From: Pseudoselenomonas ruminantium
Lineage (GTDB): Bacteria > Bacillota > Negativicutes > Selenomonadales > Selenomonadaceae
DNA length: 64,000 bases
Assembly (NCBI GenBank): GCA_015058655.1
Contig: SVBX01000007.1
Coordinates: forward strand, 1 to 64,000
Direction of reading: 5' to 3'
Shown here piece by piece: positions 41,395-50,679 of the stretch (positions are counted from its first letter, which is position 1; the number at the start of each line of letters is the position of its first letter). A program made the translations under genes and the position numbers. The notes under the pieces were generated by a model. That model had not been told where the DNA came from and did not search any database. It saw only the letters and a program-made list of their open reading frames with translations.

Positions 41395-42030
41395 TCAAAA
41401 TCCGTTCTGCAATAGAAACTCACGGGTAAGGCCGCCTGGCTTTTCACTTGCTTCCCTGCCCCGCATGAGCTTTTCCACATACTTGCCCAGCACATCCGTC
41501 TCTATGTTGATGGGGCTGCCCTTCTGCTTGGCACGCAAATTGGTCACCTCACGGGTATGGGGAATCAGGCTCACGGTGAAATCCTTCTCCGTCACCGCCG
41601 CCACCGTCAGGCTGATGCCATCCAAGGCCACAGACCCCTTCTCCACGATATAATGAAGGATTTCTGGTGCCGCCTGCACCTTCAGCAGGACAGCATTGCC
41701 CTCATTTGCAAAGGACTCCACTTCCCCTGTGCCATCTATATGGCCGCTGACGATATGCCCCCCCAGACGGCTGGAGAGGGTCAGGGCCCGCTCCAGATTC
41801 ACAGGGCTGCCCTTTTTCAGTTCCCGCAGGGCCGTGCGCCTGATAGTCTCAGGCATCACATCAGCAGTGAAGTGCTTCCTGTCAAAGCTGGTGACTGTCA
41901 GGCAGATGCCATTGACGGCAATGCTGTCCCCCAGCTGCGCATCCTCCAGCACTTTGGAGGCCAAGATGGAAATGCGGCCTGAGCCGATGCTGTCTACCCT
42001 GCCCAATTCTTCGATAATGCCAGTAAACAA
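41395..42030 (-). CDS. ribE: Riboflavin synthase, alpha chain
   Basis: A 211-residue enzyme with two similar halves (FTGIIEELGRVDSIG and HIVSGHIDGTGEVESF). TTG 42030 gives the standard start (LFTGIIEEL) and has GAGGTG six bases before it; the ATG at 42054 lies inside ribD. It dismutates lumazine to riboflavin. Confidence 0.96.
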   Translation of the reverse strand: MFTGIIEELGRVDSIGSGRISILASKVLEDAQLGDSIAVNGICLTVTSFDRKHFTADVMPETIRRTALRELKKGSPVNLERALTLSSRLGGHIVSGHIDGTGEVESFANEGNAVLLKVQAAPEILHYIVEKGSVALDGISLTVAAVTEKDFTVSLIPHTREVTNLRAKQKGSPINIETDVLGKYVEKLMRGREASEKPGGLTREFLLQNGF

Positions 42031-42040
42031 CCTTCCCACC

Positions 42041-43171
42041 TCAGCTTTCTTCATCCAACTTCAGCCACAGGGGCATATTTTCCTTCTTCACATAACCTGT
42101 CAGCAGTACATCCGGGCCGAGAGTCTCTGCCGAAAGCCTGGTGAGCTCCACGGCCTCGTCCAGCGTTGCAAATCCCTCTCCCTCCACGGGAGTCTTGGCC
42201 GCCCTGCCACCAATCAGCTTGGGCGCCACGAAGGCGTAAACCTTGTCCGCCAAACCTGCCTGCAACAGGGAAAAGTTCACCGTGCCGCCCCCCTCTACGA
42301 AAACAGAGGTGATTTCCCGCTCTCCTAGCTTTTTCAGCAAAAGCTGCATATCCACCCGGGGGCCCGCACCAGCTGTGACAATCTCTGCACCGGCAGATTT
42401 CAGGGCTTCCACCCGTTCCTTCGGCGCTGCTTCCGTCACCGCTATGATAGTTGGGGCTGCCCCATCCGTCACTACCCTGGCCGTCACGGGCGTGCGGGCC
42501 ATGCTGTCTGCAATGATGCGCGCAGGATTCCTGCCCGTGCCCTCCGGCAGCCTGGCCGTCAGGCTGGGGTCATCAGCCAGCACCGTGCCTATGCCTGCCA
42601 ATATGCTGTCATACACATCCCGGTACTCATGCACCCGCAGCCTGGCCGCCTCCCCTGTAATCCACTGGGATGCCCCAGTATAGGTAGCGATCTTGCCATC
42701 AAGGCTCATGGCAGTCTTCATGGCGACAAACGGCATTCTTGTCTGTATCCACTGCAAAAAAGCTTCATTGAGCCGAGCCGCCTCCCGAGAAAGCACGCCA
42801 CATTCCACTTCGATGCCCGCGTCCTGCAGTATGGCAATGCCCTTCCCCGCCACCAGCGGGTTGGGGTCCTGCATGGCAATCACCGCTCTGGCAATGCCAG
42901 CCTCTGCCACAGCTTTGGCGCAAGGACCGGTGCGACCGTAGTGGGCACAGGGCTCCAGTGTCACATAGAGAGTTGCTCCCTTGGCCAAGTCCCCTGCCAT
43001 GCGCAGGGCATGGATTTCTGCATGGGGGGTACCGGCCTCACGATGCCAGCCGGAAGCCACAATGCGCCCCTGCCGGACTATCACCGCACCCACCAAGGGG
43101 TTTGGCGAAGTGCGGCCCCGGGCGTTTGCGGCCACCCGCAAGGCTTCCCGCATATAGTATTCATCCGTCAC
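42041..43171 (-). CDS. ribD: Riboflavin deaminase/reductase
   Basis: A 376-residue two-domain enzyme: deaminase (residues 1-145) with zinc ligands in HAEIHAL and PCAHYGRTGPC, and reductase (146-376) with FVEGGGTVNFSLL. GTG 43171 follows GAGGTGA, while the upstream alternative has no ribosome site. First gene behind the FMN riboswitch. Confidence 0.97.
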   Translation of the reverse strand: MTDEYYMREALRVAANARGRTSPNPLVGAVIVRQGRIVASGWHREAGTPHAEIHALRMAGDLAKGATLYVTLEPCAHYGRTGPCAKAVAEAGIARAVIAMQDPNPLVAGKGIAILQDAGIEVECGVLSREAARLNEAFLQWIQTRMPFVAMKTAMSLDGKIATYTGASQWITGEAARLRVHEYRDVYDSILAGIGTVLADDPSLTARLPEGTGRNPARIIADSMARTPVTARVVTDGAAPTIIAVTEAAPKERVEALKSAGAEIVTAGAGPRVDMQLLLKKLGEREITSVFVEGGGTVNFSLLQAGLADKVYAFVAPKLIGGRAAKTPVEGEGFATLDEAVELTRLSAETLGPDVLLTGYVKKENMPLWLKLDEES

Positions 43172-43216
43172 ATAACTCACCTCGCAAAAAGACATTTAAT
43201 GAGGCAAAGTCTTCCT

Positions 43217-43255
43217 ATAAAAACAAGCCCGCAGAAAGAAACTCTCTTGCGGGCT
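43217..43255 (-). terminator. Terminator of the FMN riboswitch
   Basis: AGCCCGCA (43226-43233) pairs with TGCGGGCT (43248-43255); TTGTTTTTA follows on the minus strand. It stands between the aptamer and ribD, so FMN binding probably causes premature termination. Confidence 0.85.
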
Positions 43256-43283
43256 GATTGCATGCGAATAAAACCTAACATGC

Positions 43284-43432
43284 CTTTTCTCATCCAGACT
43301 ATTCCTCAGCAAATGCCAAGGAGAAGCAATGCTTCACTGTCGGCCACGGAATCTCACCGTGTCGTGCTCCTGAACCAAGAAGCTTGCGGGCTATACCGCC
43401 GGTGGGGAAATTCTCCCCGCCTCAAAGAGCGA
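43284..43432 (-). ncRNA. FMN riboswitch (RFN element)
   Basis: Read on the minus strand: GAGGCGGGG, TTCCCCACCGGCGGT, AGCCCGC, GGTTCAGGAGCACGACAC, GGTGAGATTCCG, GGCCGACAG and AGTCTGGATGAGA, the conserved pieces of the RFN aptamer in order. It controls ribD-ribE-ribBA-ribH through the following terminator. Confidence 0.96.
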
Positions 43433-43489
43433 TGTCTCATTAAAGAATAGTATAACTCATTTTTTCCTTTTTGACCATAGGAAAACAAA

Positions 43490-43521
43490 AAGGCCTGAAA
43501 GGCAAAGACCTCTCAGACCTT
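43490..43521 (-). terminator. Terminator after tRNA-Thr
   Basis: AAGGCCTGA...GG pairs with CCT...TCAGACCTT (one G-T pair); on the minus strand TTTTTGTTTTCC follows. Confidence 0.75.
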
Positions 43522-43549
43522 ACATCCCTTGCGGGAGTCATTGCAAATA

Positions 43550-43625
43550 TGGAGCTGATGACCAGGATTGAACTGGTGACCTTATCCTTACCAAGGATAC
43601 GCTCTGCCGACTGAGCTACATCAGC
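43550..43625 (-). tRNA. tRNA-Thr (anticodon GGT)
   Basis: 76 bases including an encoded CCA. Acceptor arms GCTGATG and CATCAGC, D-loop AGCTCAGTCGGCAGAGC, anticodon loop TTGGTAA with GGT at its centre, and T-arm ACCAGTTCAATCCTGGT. Reads ACC/ACU codons. Confidence 0.96.
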
Positions 43626-43715
43626 ATTACCGCTTCTCTCGCAACGACTTACATAGTATAGCACCCGACATTTTTGATGTCAACATATTTTCTAAAAATA
43701 TTTTTACCGAAAAAA

Positions 43716-43740
43716 TGTGCCGGGATCTCCTCCCGGCACA
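43716..43740 (-). terminator. Terminator after the 151-residue unknown gene
   Basis: TGTGCCGGGA (43716-43725) pairs with TCCCGGCACA (43731-43740); on the minus strand a TTTTTTC run follows the stem. Confidence 0.85.
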
Positions 43741-43756
43741 TTCTTTGGTCAGCATC

Positions 43757-44212
43757 TCAGGCCATGGCCGCCATCTGATAGCGGCTCCGCACCCGTTCCA
43801 TCATAGCTTCATAACAATTGAAAAGGCTTTCCAGGACAGATTTATGCTCATCCAAATCCTTCCTTACGAAGTACTGGCGTATTTCCTGCTGTGCCGCCTT
43901 ATCATCCTCATCATATATATCCATCAAGAGTTTCATGGTAAACCGATGATGTTTGCTATGCTCTTCAGACAGAGGCTTTATAAGCACTTCGTACAGCTTT
44001 ACGATCCGTTCCGAAAAATCAATCACACTTTCTGCAGGATACTTCTTGAAGTGTATGGAGAGTATCTGACCCACCAGCATCTTCATGTCATTCCACTTAT
44101 CGTCGTTCAGGACATAACAATCCCGAAGCCGCAAATCCGTTTCGATGTAAGCATAAGCCTTCAAACGCTCCGACCATTCACTAGACAGCAGCCATCGGTA
44201 GAATTTCTCCAA
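43757..44212 (-). CDS. Unknown helical protein
   Basis: A 151-residue, nearly all-helical, charged protein without signal peptide, membrane segment or clear motif (starts MEKFYRWLLSSEWSERLKAY). Single-gene unit: tRNA-Thr on one side and trpG at 126 bases on the other, with its own terminator. ATG 44212 has GGAG upstream. Not recognised. Confidence 0.75.
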   Translation of the reverse strand: MEKFYRWLLSSEWSERLKAYAYIETDLRLRDCYVLNDDKWNDMKMLVGQILSIHFKKYPAESVIDFSERIVKLYEVLIKPLSEEHSKHHRFTMKLLMDIYDEDDKAAQQEIRQYFVRKDLDEHKSVLESLFNCYEAMMERVRSRYQMAAMA

Positions 44213-44338
44213 GCCTATCTCCTCGCTTTCATCAATGAATCGTCCCCGTTACCCCGATTCTCTATGATTATATTATTCCGCGAGAATCTGAAAAAATCCT
44301 GCAATAAAATTCAGAAAGAAAAAAATTATGTTACAAAG

Positions 44339-44911
44339 TTACATTTTGATAGCCCTGAGAAAATTTGCCAGCATCCTGTTTCCTTCTGGCGTGAGGATTG
44401 ATTCCGGGTGAAATTGGATTCCCTCCACCGGGTATTCCCTATGCCTTAGGCCCATGATAGTGCCATCAGACAGCTCACTGGTTATCTCCAGGCAATCAGG
44501 CAAGCTCTCCCGCTCCACAATCAGGGAATGATAGCGGGCCACGGGAATTTCCTGGGCCAAGCCTTCATAGATGCCCTTACCGGAGTGATGCAGCGGCGAC
44601 GGCTTGCCATGGACTATCTCTCCTGCCCGTACCACCCTGCCGCCGTAGACCTCGCCGATAGCCTGATGTCCCAGGCAGATGCCCAGGATTGGCATATGCG
44701 GCCCTAATTTTCGGATGGCTTCCTCGGTGATGCCTGCATCCTTTGGTTCACCAGGGCCCGGAGATATGACCAGAGCCTCATAGCCGCCCCTGTCAATTTC
44801 TTCCACGGTAATCTTATCGTGTCGGATGACCTCTACCTCCGCCCCCAATTCTGAAAGCAGCTGATATACATTATAAGTGAAGGAGTCGTAGTTATCTAAA
44901 AGCAATATCAC
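44339..44911 (-). CDS. trpG: Anthranilate/aminodeoxychorismate synthase, glutamine amidotransferase
   Basis: A 190-residue class I amidotransferase with catalytic Cys in ILGICLGHQAIGEVYGG and His/Glu in EGIQFHPESILTPEG. The start is GTG 44911 with GGAGGAGGTG upstream, overlapping trpE by 20 bases. It supplies ammonia to TrpE and may also serve folate synthesis (PabA). Last gene of the trp operon. Confidence 0.94.
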   Translation of the reverse strand: MILLLDNYDSFTYNVYQLLSELGAEVEVIRHDKITVEEIDRGGYEALVISPGPGEPKDAGITEEAIRKLGPHMPILGICLGHQAIGEVYGGRVVRAGEIVHGKPSPLHHSGKGIYEGLAQEIPVARYHSLIVERESLPDCLEITSELSDGTIMGLRHREYPVEGIQFHPESILTPEGNRMLANFLRAIKM

Positions 44912-46388
44912 CGTTTTCCACCTCCTCCACCACTTCAAAGAGAGCCCTGGATTTCTGCAGGATCTCCTGGTATTCCTTCTCTGCCACGGAGTCTGCCACG
45001 ATGCCGGCGCCGGACTGGATGACTGCCTCCCTGCCGTTTTCTATGCGCATGGTGCGAAGCGTGATGCACATATCCATATTACCGGCAAAATCCATGTAGC
45101 CCACAGTGCCGGAATAAGAGCCGCGCCGCACCGGCTCAAGCTCATTGATGATTTCCATGGCCCGGAGCTTAGGTGCACCGCTGACGGTGCCGGCAGGAAA
45201 AGCCGCCCTCAGCACATCCATAGGCGCATGCTCCGGCCTGAGCCGTCCCTGCACCTCGGACACCATGTGCATGACATGGCTGAAATATTCCACTTCTTTC
45301 AGCTTCGTCACCTGCACCGTGCCCGCCTGACTGATGCGGCCCAGATCATTGCGGGCCAGATCTACCAGCATGGAATGCTCTGCGCATTCCTTCTCATCGG
45401 CCTTGAGTTCAGCGGCAAGTTCTGCATCTTCCCGCAGGCTGCCTCCCCGCCGCCTGGTACCGGCAATGGGGTAGGTATAGACGGCTTCGCCTGCCACCTT
45501 CACCAGCATCTCTGGCGAGGCTCCCACCAGCTTCACTGCGCCAAAGTCCAGATAGAACATGTAAGGAGAAGGATTCACCTGGCGCAGCCTGCGGTAAAAA
45601 TGGAAGCACGGCTTCGTGATAGGCATGCGGAATTGCCGGGAAGGCACCACCTGAAAAATATCACCGGCAAAGATGTGTTCCTTAGCCTTGCCGATAGCCG
45701 CCAGAAAATCCTGCGGTGCCTTGCCATAAAGCCTCTGAAAATCCAGCTTCTCCTGGTTTTCTCTTGCCCCTGCCTCAGGTTTCGGCACAGGCCCAGCCAG
45801 GCAGCGCACCGCTTCTTCCATGCGGGAAACGGCCTCATCGTACACTGCCCCCGGCTTCCTGTCTCCCGTTTCTGCCAGATATACCAGTCTGGCAGAATTC
45901 TTCAAGGCATCGAAAACCACCAGCAGGCGGCAGACCATGAACTGACCCAGAAGCTCATTTTCACCTACCTCCAGACCCCGCACACGGTCAAAGACAGCCG
46001 CTATCTCATAATTGAAATAACCCACCAGCCCGCCATTGGCCAGGGGCAGCTCATCTGATAGCCAGGGCTTGAATTCACCCATGAATTCCTTCAGGACAGC
46101 CACAGGCTCACCATCAAGGCAGCGCATCACATCATCCTGCTGCACCATCAGGCGGTTCTTGAAAACCTGCAGCCGCACAAAGGGCTCTGCCCCTATGAAG
46201 GAATACCTGCCAAACTGCTGATGAGTGGTATCCACAGACTCCAGTATGTAGCCCCTTTTCCCCTCCACCAGCTTGGCATAGACGGACACCGGCGTATCCA
46301 GATCCATATTTATTTCCGTGGAAAGGGCGATGAGATTCGCCCCTTCCGCTATGCTTGCAAATTCTTCCCTTGAAGGCTTGATCACCAT
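44892..46388 (-). CDS. trpE: Anthranilate synthase component I
   Basis: A 498-residue chorismate-binding enzyme. C-terminal catalytic blocks GASPEMLVKVAG, YPIAGTRRRGGSLREDAELA, LVDLARNDLGRI and SGAPKLRAMEIINELEP are complete. The N-terminal MDLDTPVSVYAKL is the region for tryptophan feedback. ATG 46388 has GGGG eight bases upstream; a TTG six bases earlier is possible. Overlaps trpG, five bases or so after orf100. Confidence 0.96.
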   Translation of the reverse strand: MVIKPSREEFASIAEGANLIALSTEINMDLDTPVSVYAKLVEGKRGYILESVDTTHQQFGRYSFIGAEPFVRLQVFKNRLMVQQDDVMRCLDGEPVAVLKEFMGEFKPWLSDELPLANGGLVGYFNYEIAAVFDRVRGLEVGENELLGQFMVCRLLVVFDALKNSARLVYLAETGDRKPGAVYDEAVSRMEEAVRCLAGPVPKPEAGARENQEKLDFQRLYGKAPQDFLAAIGKAKEHIFAGDIFQVVPSRQFRMPITKPCFHFYRRLRQVNPSPYMFYLDFGAVKLVGASPEMLVKVAGEAVYTYPIAGTRRRGGSLREDAELAAELKADEKECAEHSMLVDLARNDLGRISQAGTVQVTKLKEVEYFSHVMHMVSEVQGRLRPEHAPMDVLRAAFPAGTVSGAPKLRAMEIINELEPVRRGSYSGTVGYMDFAGNMDMCITLRTMRIENGREAVIQSGAGIVADSVAEKEYQEILQKSRALFEVVEEVENGDIAFR

Positions 46389-46399
46389 AGACAACGCCC

Positions 46400-46702
46400 C
46401 TAAACTTTAGCAGTATTGATCTCCTTGATAATCTCCGGCTCAGGCTTGCCCAGCACCCACCCCAGCGCCTTGATCTCAGCATACAGCATCACTCGCTGCT
46501 CCCGATTGTCATCATGGCTGCGCATGTACTCCTGATACTGGACGATTGACTGATGGTAGCGCGCAAGGATTTCCTGGGTGTGGCGGCCGCTGCGGCGAGT
46601 GATGAGATTGCCATCCCTCACCCTCACCTTCTTCAGAAGTTCCACCGGGTCATCCTGCATATTGATTTTCTTCTTATTCTCAAACTCATCGAAGATGCTC
46701 AT
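46400..46702 (-). CDS. Unknown 100-residue protein inside the trp operon
   Basis: A charged, helical protein (MSIFDEFENKKKINMQDDPV ... HTQEILARYHQSIVQYQEYM). It has GGAGG at 46713-46709 and sits 11 bases before the trpE ATG, so it is likely co-transcribed with the trp genes. No membrane segment or catalytic motif. It has the size of a regulatory or partner protein, but no known family in trp operons is recognised. Confidence 0.75.
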   Translation of the reverse strand: MSIFDEFENKKKINMQDDPVELLKKVRVRDGNLITRRSGRHTQEILARYHQSIVQYQEYMRSHDDNREQRVMLYAEIKALGWVLGKPEPEIIKEINTAKV

Positions 46703-46777
46703 GTTGTTGCCTCCTGTCTTTCAAAAACCACCTGCAGGAGTATTCGTCAACGAGGCATGAAAATCCTGTCAGGAACT

Positions 46778-47569
46778 TTAGCCGAAAGACTCATCAAGCG
46801 CCTTGCGCATATCCGCAATGAGGCCCATGGCTTCGTCCTTCTTGCCGTCCAGCAGACGCTGCACCACGGCACTGCCCACGATAACCCCGTCTGCATGGGC
46901 GCCTGCAGCAGCAGCCGCTTCCGGGGTACCGATGCCGAAGCCTATGGCCAGAGGGATCTCCGTATGCTTCCGCGCTTCAGCGCAGACCTTGCCAATGATG
47001 CTGTAATCTATCTCCTTCACCCCGGTGACGCCGTAATTGGACACGCAGTAAATGAAGCCCGAAGCCTCAGCGCAAGTGTCCTCCATGCGCTCTCCCGTGG
47101 TGCCCGGCGTGATGAACTCCATGAGATGGAAGCCGTGGGCAGCGGAAATCTTCCGCATCTCCCCTGCCTCCTCATGAGGCACATCCGGGGCGATAAGCCC
47201 ATCCATGCCGGCTGCCAGGGCATCTTCCACGAATTTCTCAAAGCCGTAGTGATGCACCTGATTGATATAGCCCATGGCCACCAAGGGAATCTGGGAAGTC
47301 TTGCGGATCTCCCGCACGATATCCAGCACCTTGGGCAGGGTCATGCCATGCTGCAAAGCCACCACAGAAGCGGTCTGAATCACAGGGCCGTCTGCCATGG
47401 GGTCGGAGAAGGGCAGACCCAGCTCGATGATATCTGCCCCGGCTTCCTCTGCCCGCCTGATGGCTTCAATGGTGCCTGCAGCATCAGGCATGCCGGCGGT
47501 GATATAGATAATCAGGGCCTTGCGCCCTGCCTTCTTCAATTCTGCAAATCTATTTTCCAGTCTGGTCAT
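46778..47569 (-). CDS. trpA: Tryptophan synthase alpha subunit
   Basis: A 263-residue TIM barrel with catalytic Glu in ADIIELGLPFSDPMADGPVI and Asp in DGLIAPDVPHEEAGE; phosphate loop GFGIGTPEAAAA. Cleaves indoleglycerol phosphate and passes indole to TrpB. The start overlaps the trpB stop. Confidence 0.98.
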   Translation of the reverse strand: MTRLENRFAELKKAGRKALIIYITAGMPDAAGTIEAIRRAEEAGADIIELGLPFSDPMADGPVIQTASVVALQHGMTLPKVLDIVREIRKTSQIPLVAMGYINQVHHYGFEKFVEDALAAGMDGLIAPDVPHEEAGEMRKISAAHGFHLMEFITPGTTGERMEDTCAEASGFIYCVSNYGVTGVKEIDYSIIGKVCAEARKHTEIPLAIGFGIGTPEAAAAAGAHADGVIVGSAVVQRLLDGKKDEAMGLIADMRKALDESFG

Positions 47570-48756
47570 TACGCTTCCTCCCCCAACGCCTTTGCCACCA
47601 TCTGCACATCCTTATCCCCGCGGCCGGACAGGGTCACCACCACTGTTTCCTCAGGCTTCGTATGGGGCATCAGCTTCTCCAGGTATGCCAGCGCGTGGGA
47701 ACTCTCCATGGCAGGGATGATGCCTTCAATGCGGGAAACACGCTGGAAGGCGTCCAGTGCCTCCTGGTCATTGATAGACACATATTCTGCTACCCCTGCA
47801 TCTTTATAAAAGGAGTGCTCCGGGCCCACACCAGGATAGTCAAGGCCGGCAGAAATGCTGTACGCCTCCACCACCTGCCCATCATCGTTCTGCAGCAGGT
47901 AGCTGAAGGCCCCGTGAAGGATACCCGGCTCCCCGGTACCGGAAAGGGTCTTGGCATTGTCCCCGGCAGCATCGCCACGGCCGCCTGCTTCCACGCCGAA
48001 TTTCTTCACAGACTTCTCATCCCGGAAGTCGTAAAAAGTGCCGATGGCGTTACTGCCGCCGCCTATGCAGGCTATGAGGTAGTCGGGCAGCCCTCCCAGC
48101 TTTTCCAGAGACTGGCGGCGAATCTCCTCACCTATGACCTTCTGGAAGTCACGCACCATGGTCGGATAAGGGTGAGGCCCTACCGCAGAACCAATGATGT
48201 AATGGGTGTCCTCGATATTGGTAGCCCAGTAGCGGATAGCCTCGCTGGTGGCATCCTTCAGGGTGCCTGTGCCGGAGGAGACGGGAATCACCTTGGCTCC
48301 CAGCAGTCTCATGCGGAACACATTGAGCTTCTGGCGCTCCACATCCACAGCTCCCATGAACACATGGCACTCCATGCCGAAAAGGGCTGCCACCGTGGCC
48401 GTAGCCACGCCATGCTGGCCCGCGCCAGTCTCTGCCACCACCCGCTTCTTGCCCATGCGCTTGGCCAGCAGCGCCTGTCCCAAGGCATTGTTGATCTTGT
48501 GGGCACCGGTGTGCAGGAGGTCTTCCCGCTTGAGGAAAATCCTTGCCCTGCCGTAGTGCTTCGTCAGGCGCTCTGCGTAGTAGAGATTAGTGGGACGACC
48601 TGCGTACTCCCTGAGATAGCTCCTGAACTCCTCCTGGAATTCCGGGTCTTCCTTGTATTTGATGTATGCTTCCTCCAATTCATTCAGTGCCGGCATCACG
48701 ATTTCCGGCACATACTGTCCGCCAAACTTGCCAAATCTGCCCTTGGTATTCATCAA
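47569..48756 (-). CDS. trpB: Tryptophan synthase beta subunit
   Basis: A 395-residue PLP enzyme; the PLP lysine is in [18 protein letters not shown] and the phosphate-binding loop is [15 protein letters not shown]. Full length (TrpB1 type). Its stop overlaps the trpA start. Confidence 0.98.
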   Translation of the reverse strand: MMNTKGRFGKFGGQYVPEIVMPALNELEEAYIKYKEDPEFQEEFRSYLREYAGRPTNLYYAERLTKHYGRARIFLKREDLLHTGAHKINNALGQALLAKRMGKKRVVAETGAGQHGVATATVAALFGMECHVFMGAVDVERQKLNVFRMRLLGAKVIPVSSGTGTLKDATSEAIRYWATNIEDTHYIIGSAVGPHPYPTMVRDFQKVIGEEIRRQSLEKLGGLPDYLIACIGGGSNAIGTFYDFRDEKSVKKFGVEAGGRGDAAGDNAKTLSGTGEPGILHGAFSYLLQNDDGQVVEAYSISAGLDYPGVGPEHSFYKDAGVAEYVSINDQEALDAFQRVSRIEGIIPAMESSHALAYLEKLMPHTKPEETVVVTLSGRGDKDVQMVAKALGEEA

Positions 48757-48778
48757 ACATTCCCCATTTCTTCACTCG

Positions 48779-49588
48779 TTATGCCGAAACATCGGCCTTT
48801 TCCCCAACGCTTGCCATCATGCGGGTCTGAGCAGCCATGTCAGCAGCCCTCACCAATCCCTCTCCTACCAGGATGCCAGAGCAGCCTGCCTGTTGCAGGA
48901 TTTCCGCATCCTCCCGGGTGAATACCCCGCTCTCGCTTATAAGGCAATGATCTCCCGTCACATAGGGCAGAAGCTCCAGGGTATTTTGAATATCCGTCTC
49001 AAAGGTCTTGAGATTGCGGTTATTGATGCCAATGAACTCAGCCGGCGTAGCCAGAGCCCTTTCCATATCCCGCTCGTCATGCACCTCCACCAGAGCATCC
49101 ATGCCAAGGCTCCAGGCAGTGTAAAGATACTCCCTGAGCTGCGCCGGGGAAAGGATGCGGGCAATCAGCAGCACTGCATCTGCCCCCAGCAGCCTTGATT
49201 CATAAAGCTGGTACTCGTCGATGATGAAATCCTTGCGGAGCAGAGGCAACTTAACCGTCCGCCGTACCTCTTTGAAAGACTCGTTGCTGCCCAGGAAATG
49301 CGGATCGGTATGCACCGAAAGCATAGCCGCCCCGTTGGCTTCATATATATGCGCCATCTCCGCCACGGAATGAGTCTTGTTCAGCCGTCCCTTAGCAGGG
49401 GATTGAAGCTTGCACTCCGCAATCAGGTTCCATGGCCTGCGCCGGAAGCTGCGGGACATGCGGAAATGCCCGAAGCTCCCCCGCCCCTCGTTCAATCTCG
49501 CCTTTATCTCCGCCAGAGGCATCTCATGGCGGGCAGCCTTTACGATTTCCTTTTTCTTTGCCACAATCTCGGCCAATATATTCTTCAT
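48779..49588 (-). CDS. trpC: Indole-3-glycerol-phosphate synthase
   Basis: A 269-residue TIM barrel. LIAECKLQSPAKGRL, LLRKDFIIDEYQLYE and ISESGVFTREDAEIL hold the catalytic Lys/Glu and phosphate-binding residues. It stands after trpF here, the reverse of the usual C-F order. Confidence 0.97.
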   Translation of the reverse strand: MKNILAEIVAKKKEIVKAARHEMPLAEIKARLNEGRGSFGHFRMSRSFRRRPWNLIAECKLQSPAKGRLNKTHSVAEMAHIYEANGAAMLSVHTDPHFLGSNESFKEVRRTVKLPLLRKDFIIDEYQLYESRLLGADAVLLIARILSPAQLREYLYTAWSLGMDALVEVHDERDMERALATPAEFIGINNRNLKTFETDIQNTLELLPYVTGDHCLISESGVFTREDAEILQQAGCSGILVGEGLVRAADMAAQTRMMASVGEKADVSA

Positions 49589-49631
49589 GGTCTTGCACCC
49601 CTCTATCCATCAACAACAACACTTGCGAGCT

Positions 49632-50246
49632 TCAGCTGCGCCATCGCTCAGCCTCTTTGAAAAAGGCTTCGATAAGGCTCACAGATTTCTCCCCCTGCTC
49701 CTCCAGACTGCCTGACACATCCACTCCATAGGGATGGAAGGCCTCTACTACCTGCGAAAGATTGTGCTCTGAAATCCCCCCTGCCACCAGCAAGGGCTTG
49801 CTGAGACTGGCTGTTTCGCGACTTGCTTCCTGCCAGGCAAAAGTCTTGCCGGTACCGCCGGCTGCCCCCTGCACGAAGCTGTCCAACAAGATCATTTCCG
49901 CCGGATAATGCTCTGCCTCTTCTGCCAGGAAATTATCGCCATAGCGATAAGCCTTGATGACCGGCCTTGCCACCTGCCTGGCATAAGCTGCGTCTTCATG
50001 TCCATGCAGCTGCACATAGTCAAGGCTGCAAAACTCAGCAATCTCATTCACCTCAGCAAGGGGCGCATCCACGAATACCCCCACCCGCTTGCTCCTCCTG
50101 ACCTGAGTCGAAATCTGCTTCACTGTCTCCGGCGCCACATAGCGGTGGCTGCCCTGGTAGAAGATGAAGCCCAAAAGGTCAGCCCCGGCAGCTTCTGCAG
50201 CCCGCGCAGCCTCCTCTGTCCTCATCCCGCATATCTTCACTATCAT
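49632..50246 (-). CDS. trpF: Phosphoribosylanthranilate isomerase
   Basis: A 204-residue TIM barrel starting MIVKICGMRTEEAARAAEAA, with LLDSFVQGAAGGTGKTFAW and VAGGISEHNL. First gene of the operon after the T-box leader. The C-terminal GVDVSGSLEEQGEKSVSLIE phosphate site is intact. Confidence 0.97.
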   Translation of the reverse strand: MIVKICGMRTEEAARAAEAAGADLLGFIFYQGSHRYVAPETVKQISTQVRRSKRVGVFVDAPLAEVNEIAEFCSLDYVQLHGHEDAAYARQVARPVIKAYRYGDNFLAEEAEHYPAEMILLDSFVQGAAGGTGKTFAWQEASRETASLSKPLLVAGGISEHNLSQVVEAFHPYGVDVSGSLEEQGEKSVSLIEAFFKEAERWRS

Positions 50247-50267
50247 CTCACAGCCCCCCAGCTAACA

Positions 50268-50306
50268 ACAAAGCCCCGGCAGGAAATCTCTCTTCCTGCC
50301 GGGGCG
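50268..50306 (-). terminator. T-box terminator
   Basis: GCCCCGGCAGGAA and TTCCTGCCGGGGC pair around GAGAGATT; TTTGTTGTT follows on the minus strand, just before trpF. It competes with an antiterminator formed with the T-box sequence. Confidence 0.9.
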
Positions 50307-50562
50307 AAATATCTTCGCGGTGCCACCCGATTCAAACCTATAGCAAGGTTCCTCGCTTCGGGCACGGAGCAAGCCTCGATGCCCTAGCCCTGTAACGGGG
50401 GCAACCGTCCCAGCCTACCGGCATATCAATGCTTTCGGTGAGCTCTCACAGAACCATTCATCAAGCCTCATCCATCGGGCCTCCCACCTCCGGAAAACCG
50501 GCCCCCGACTCGCTGCAGGACTAACCGCCTGACTACTCTTTCTGCTCTACGATTTCGACCAT
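50307..50562 (-). ncRNA. Tryptophan T-box leader
   Basis: Contains the T-box core GGGTGGCACCGCG (50333-50321, minus strand) and, further upstream, the AGTA-type segment and a long stem I (TCGGGGGCC ... GGCCCGA). TGG followed by A at 50474-50472 is the likely Trp specifier. Uncharged tRNA-Trp should stabilise the antiterminator and turn on trpF-C-B-A-orf100-E-G. Confidence 0.92.
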
Positions 50563-50591
50563 GTAAAGTTGTAACTCAACTGATGGTCTTT

Positions 50592-50620
50592 ATCATACTT
50601 GCCCAAGTACCTTTTGTCAA
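50592..50620 (-). promoter_or_regulatory. trp operon promoter
   Basis: TTGACA (50620-50615), 17 bases, TATGAT (50597-50592). Close to consensus, about 30 bases before the T-box stem I. Confidence 0.85.
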
Positions 50621-50679
50621 GAGCAAATTCTTGTAAATGTTGTAATTCAGAGAAAAACAATCGCACATAATGTTAGCAA

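Noticed and set aside
43440-43664. 74-codon frame including VAQSAERILGKDKVTSSILV
   Set aside because: This is the translated tRNA-Thr gene and its terminator, a well-known false ORF.
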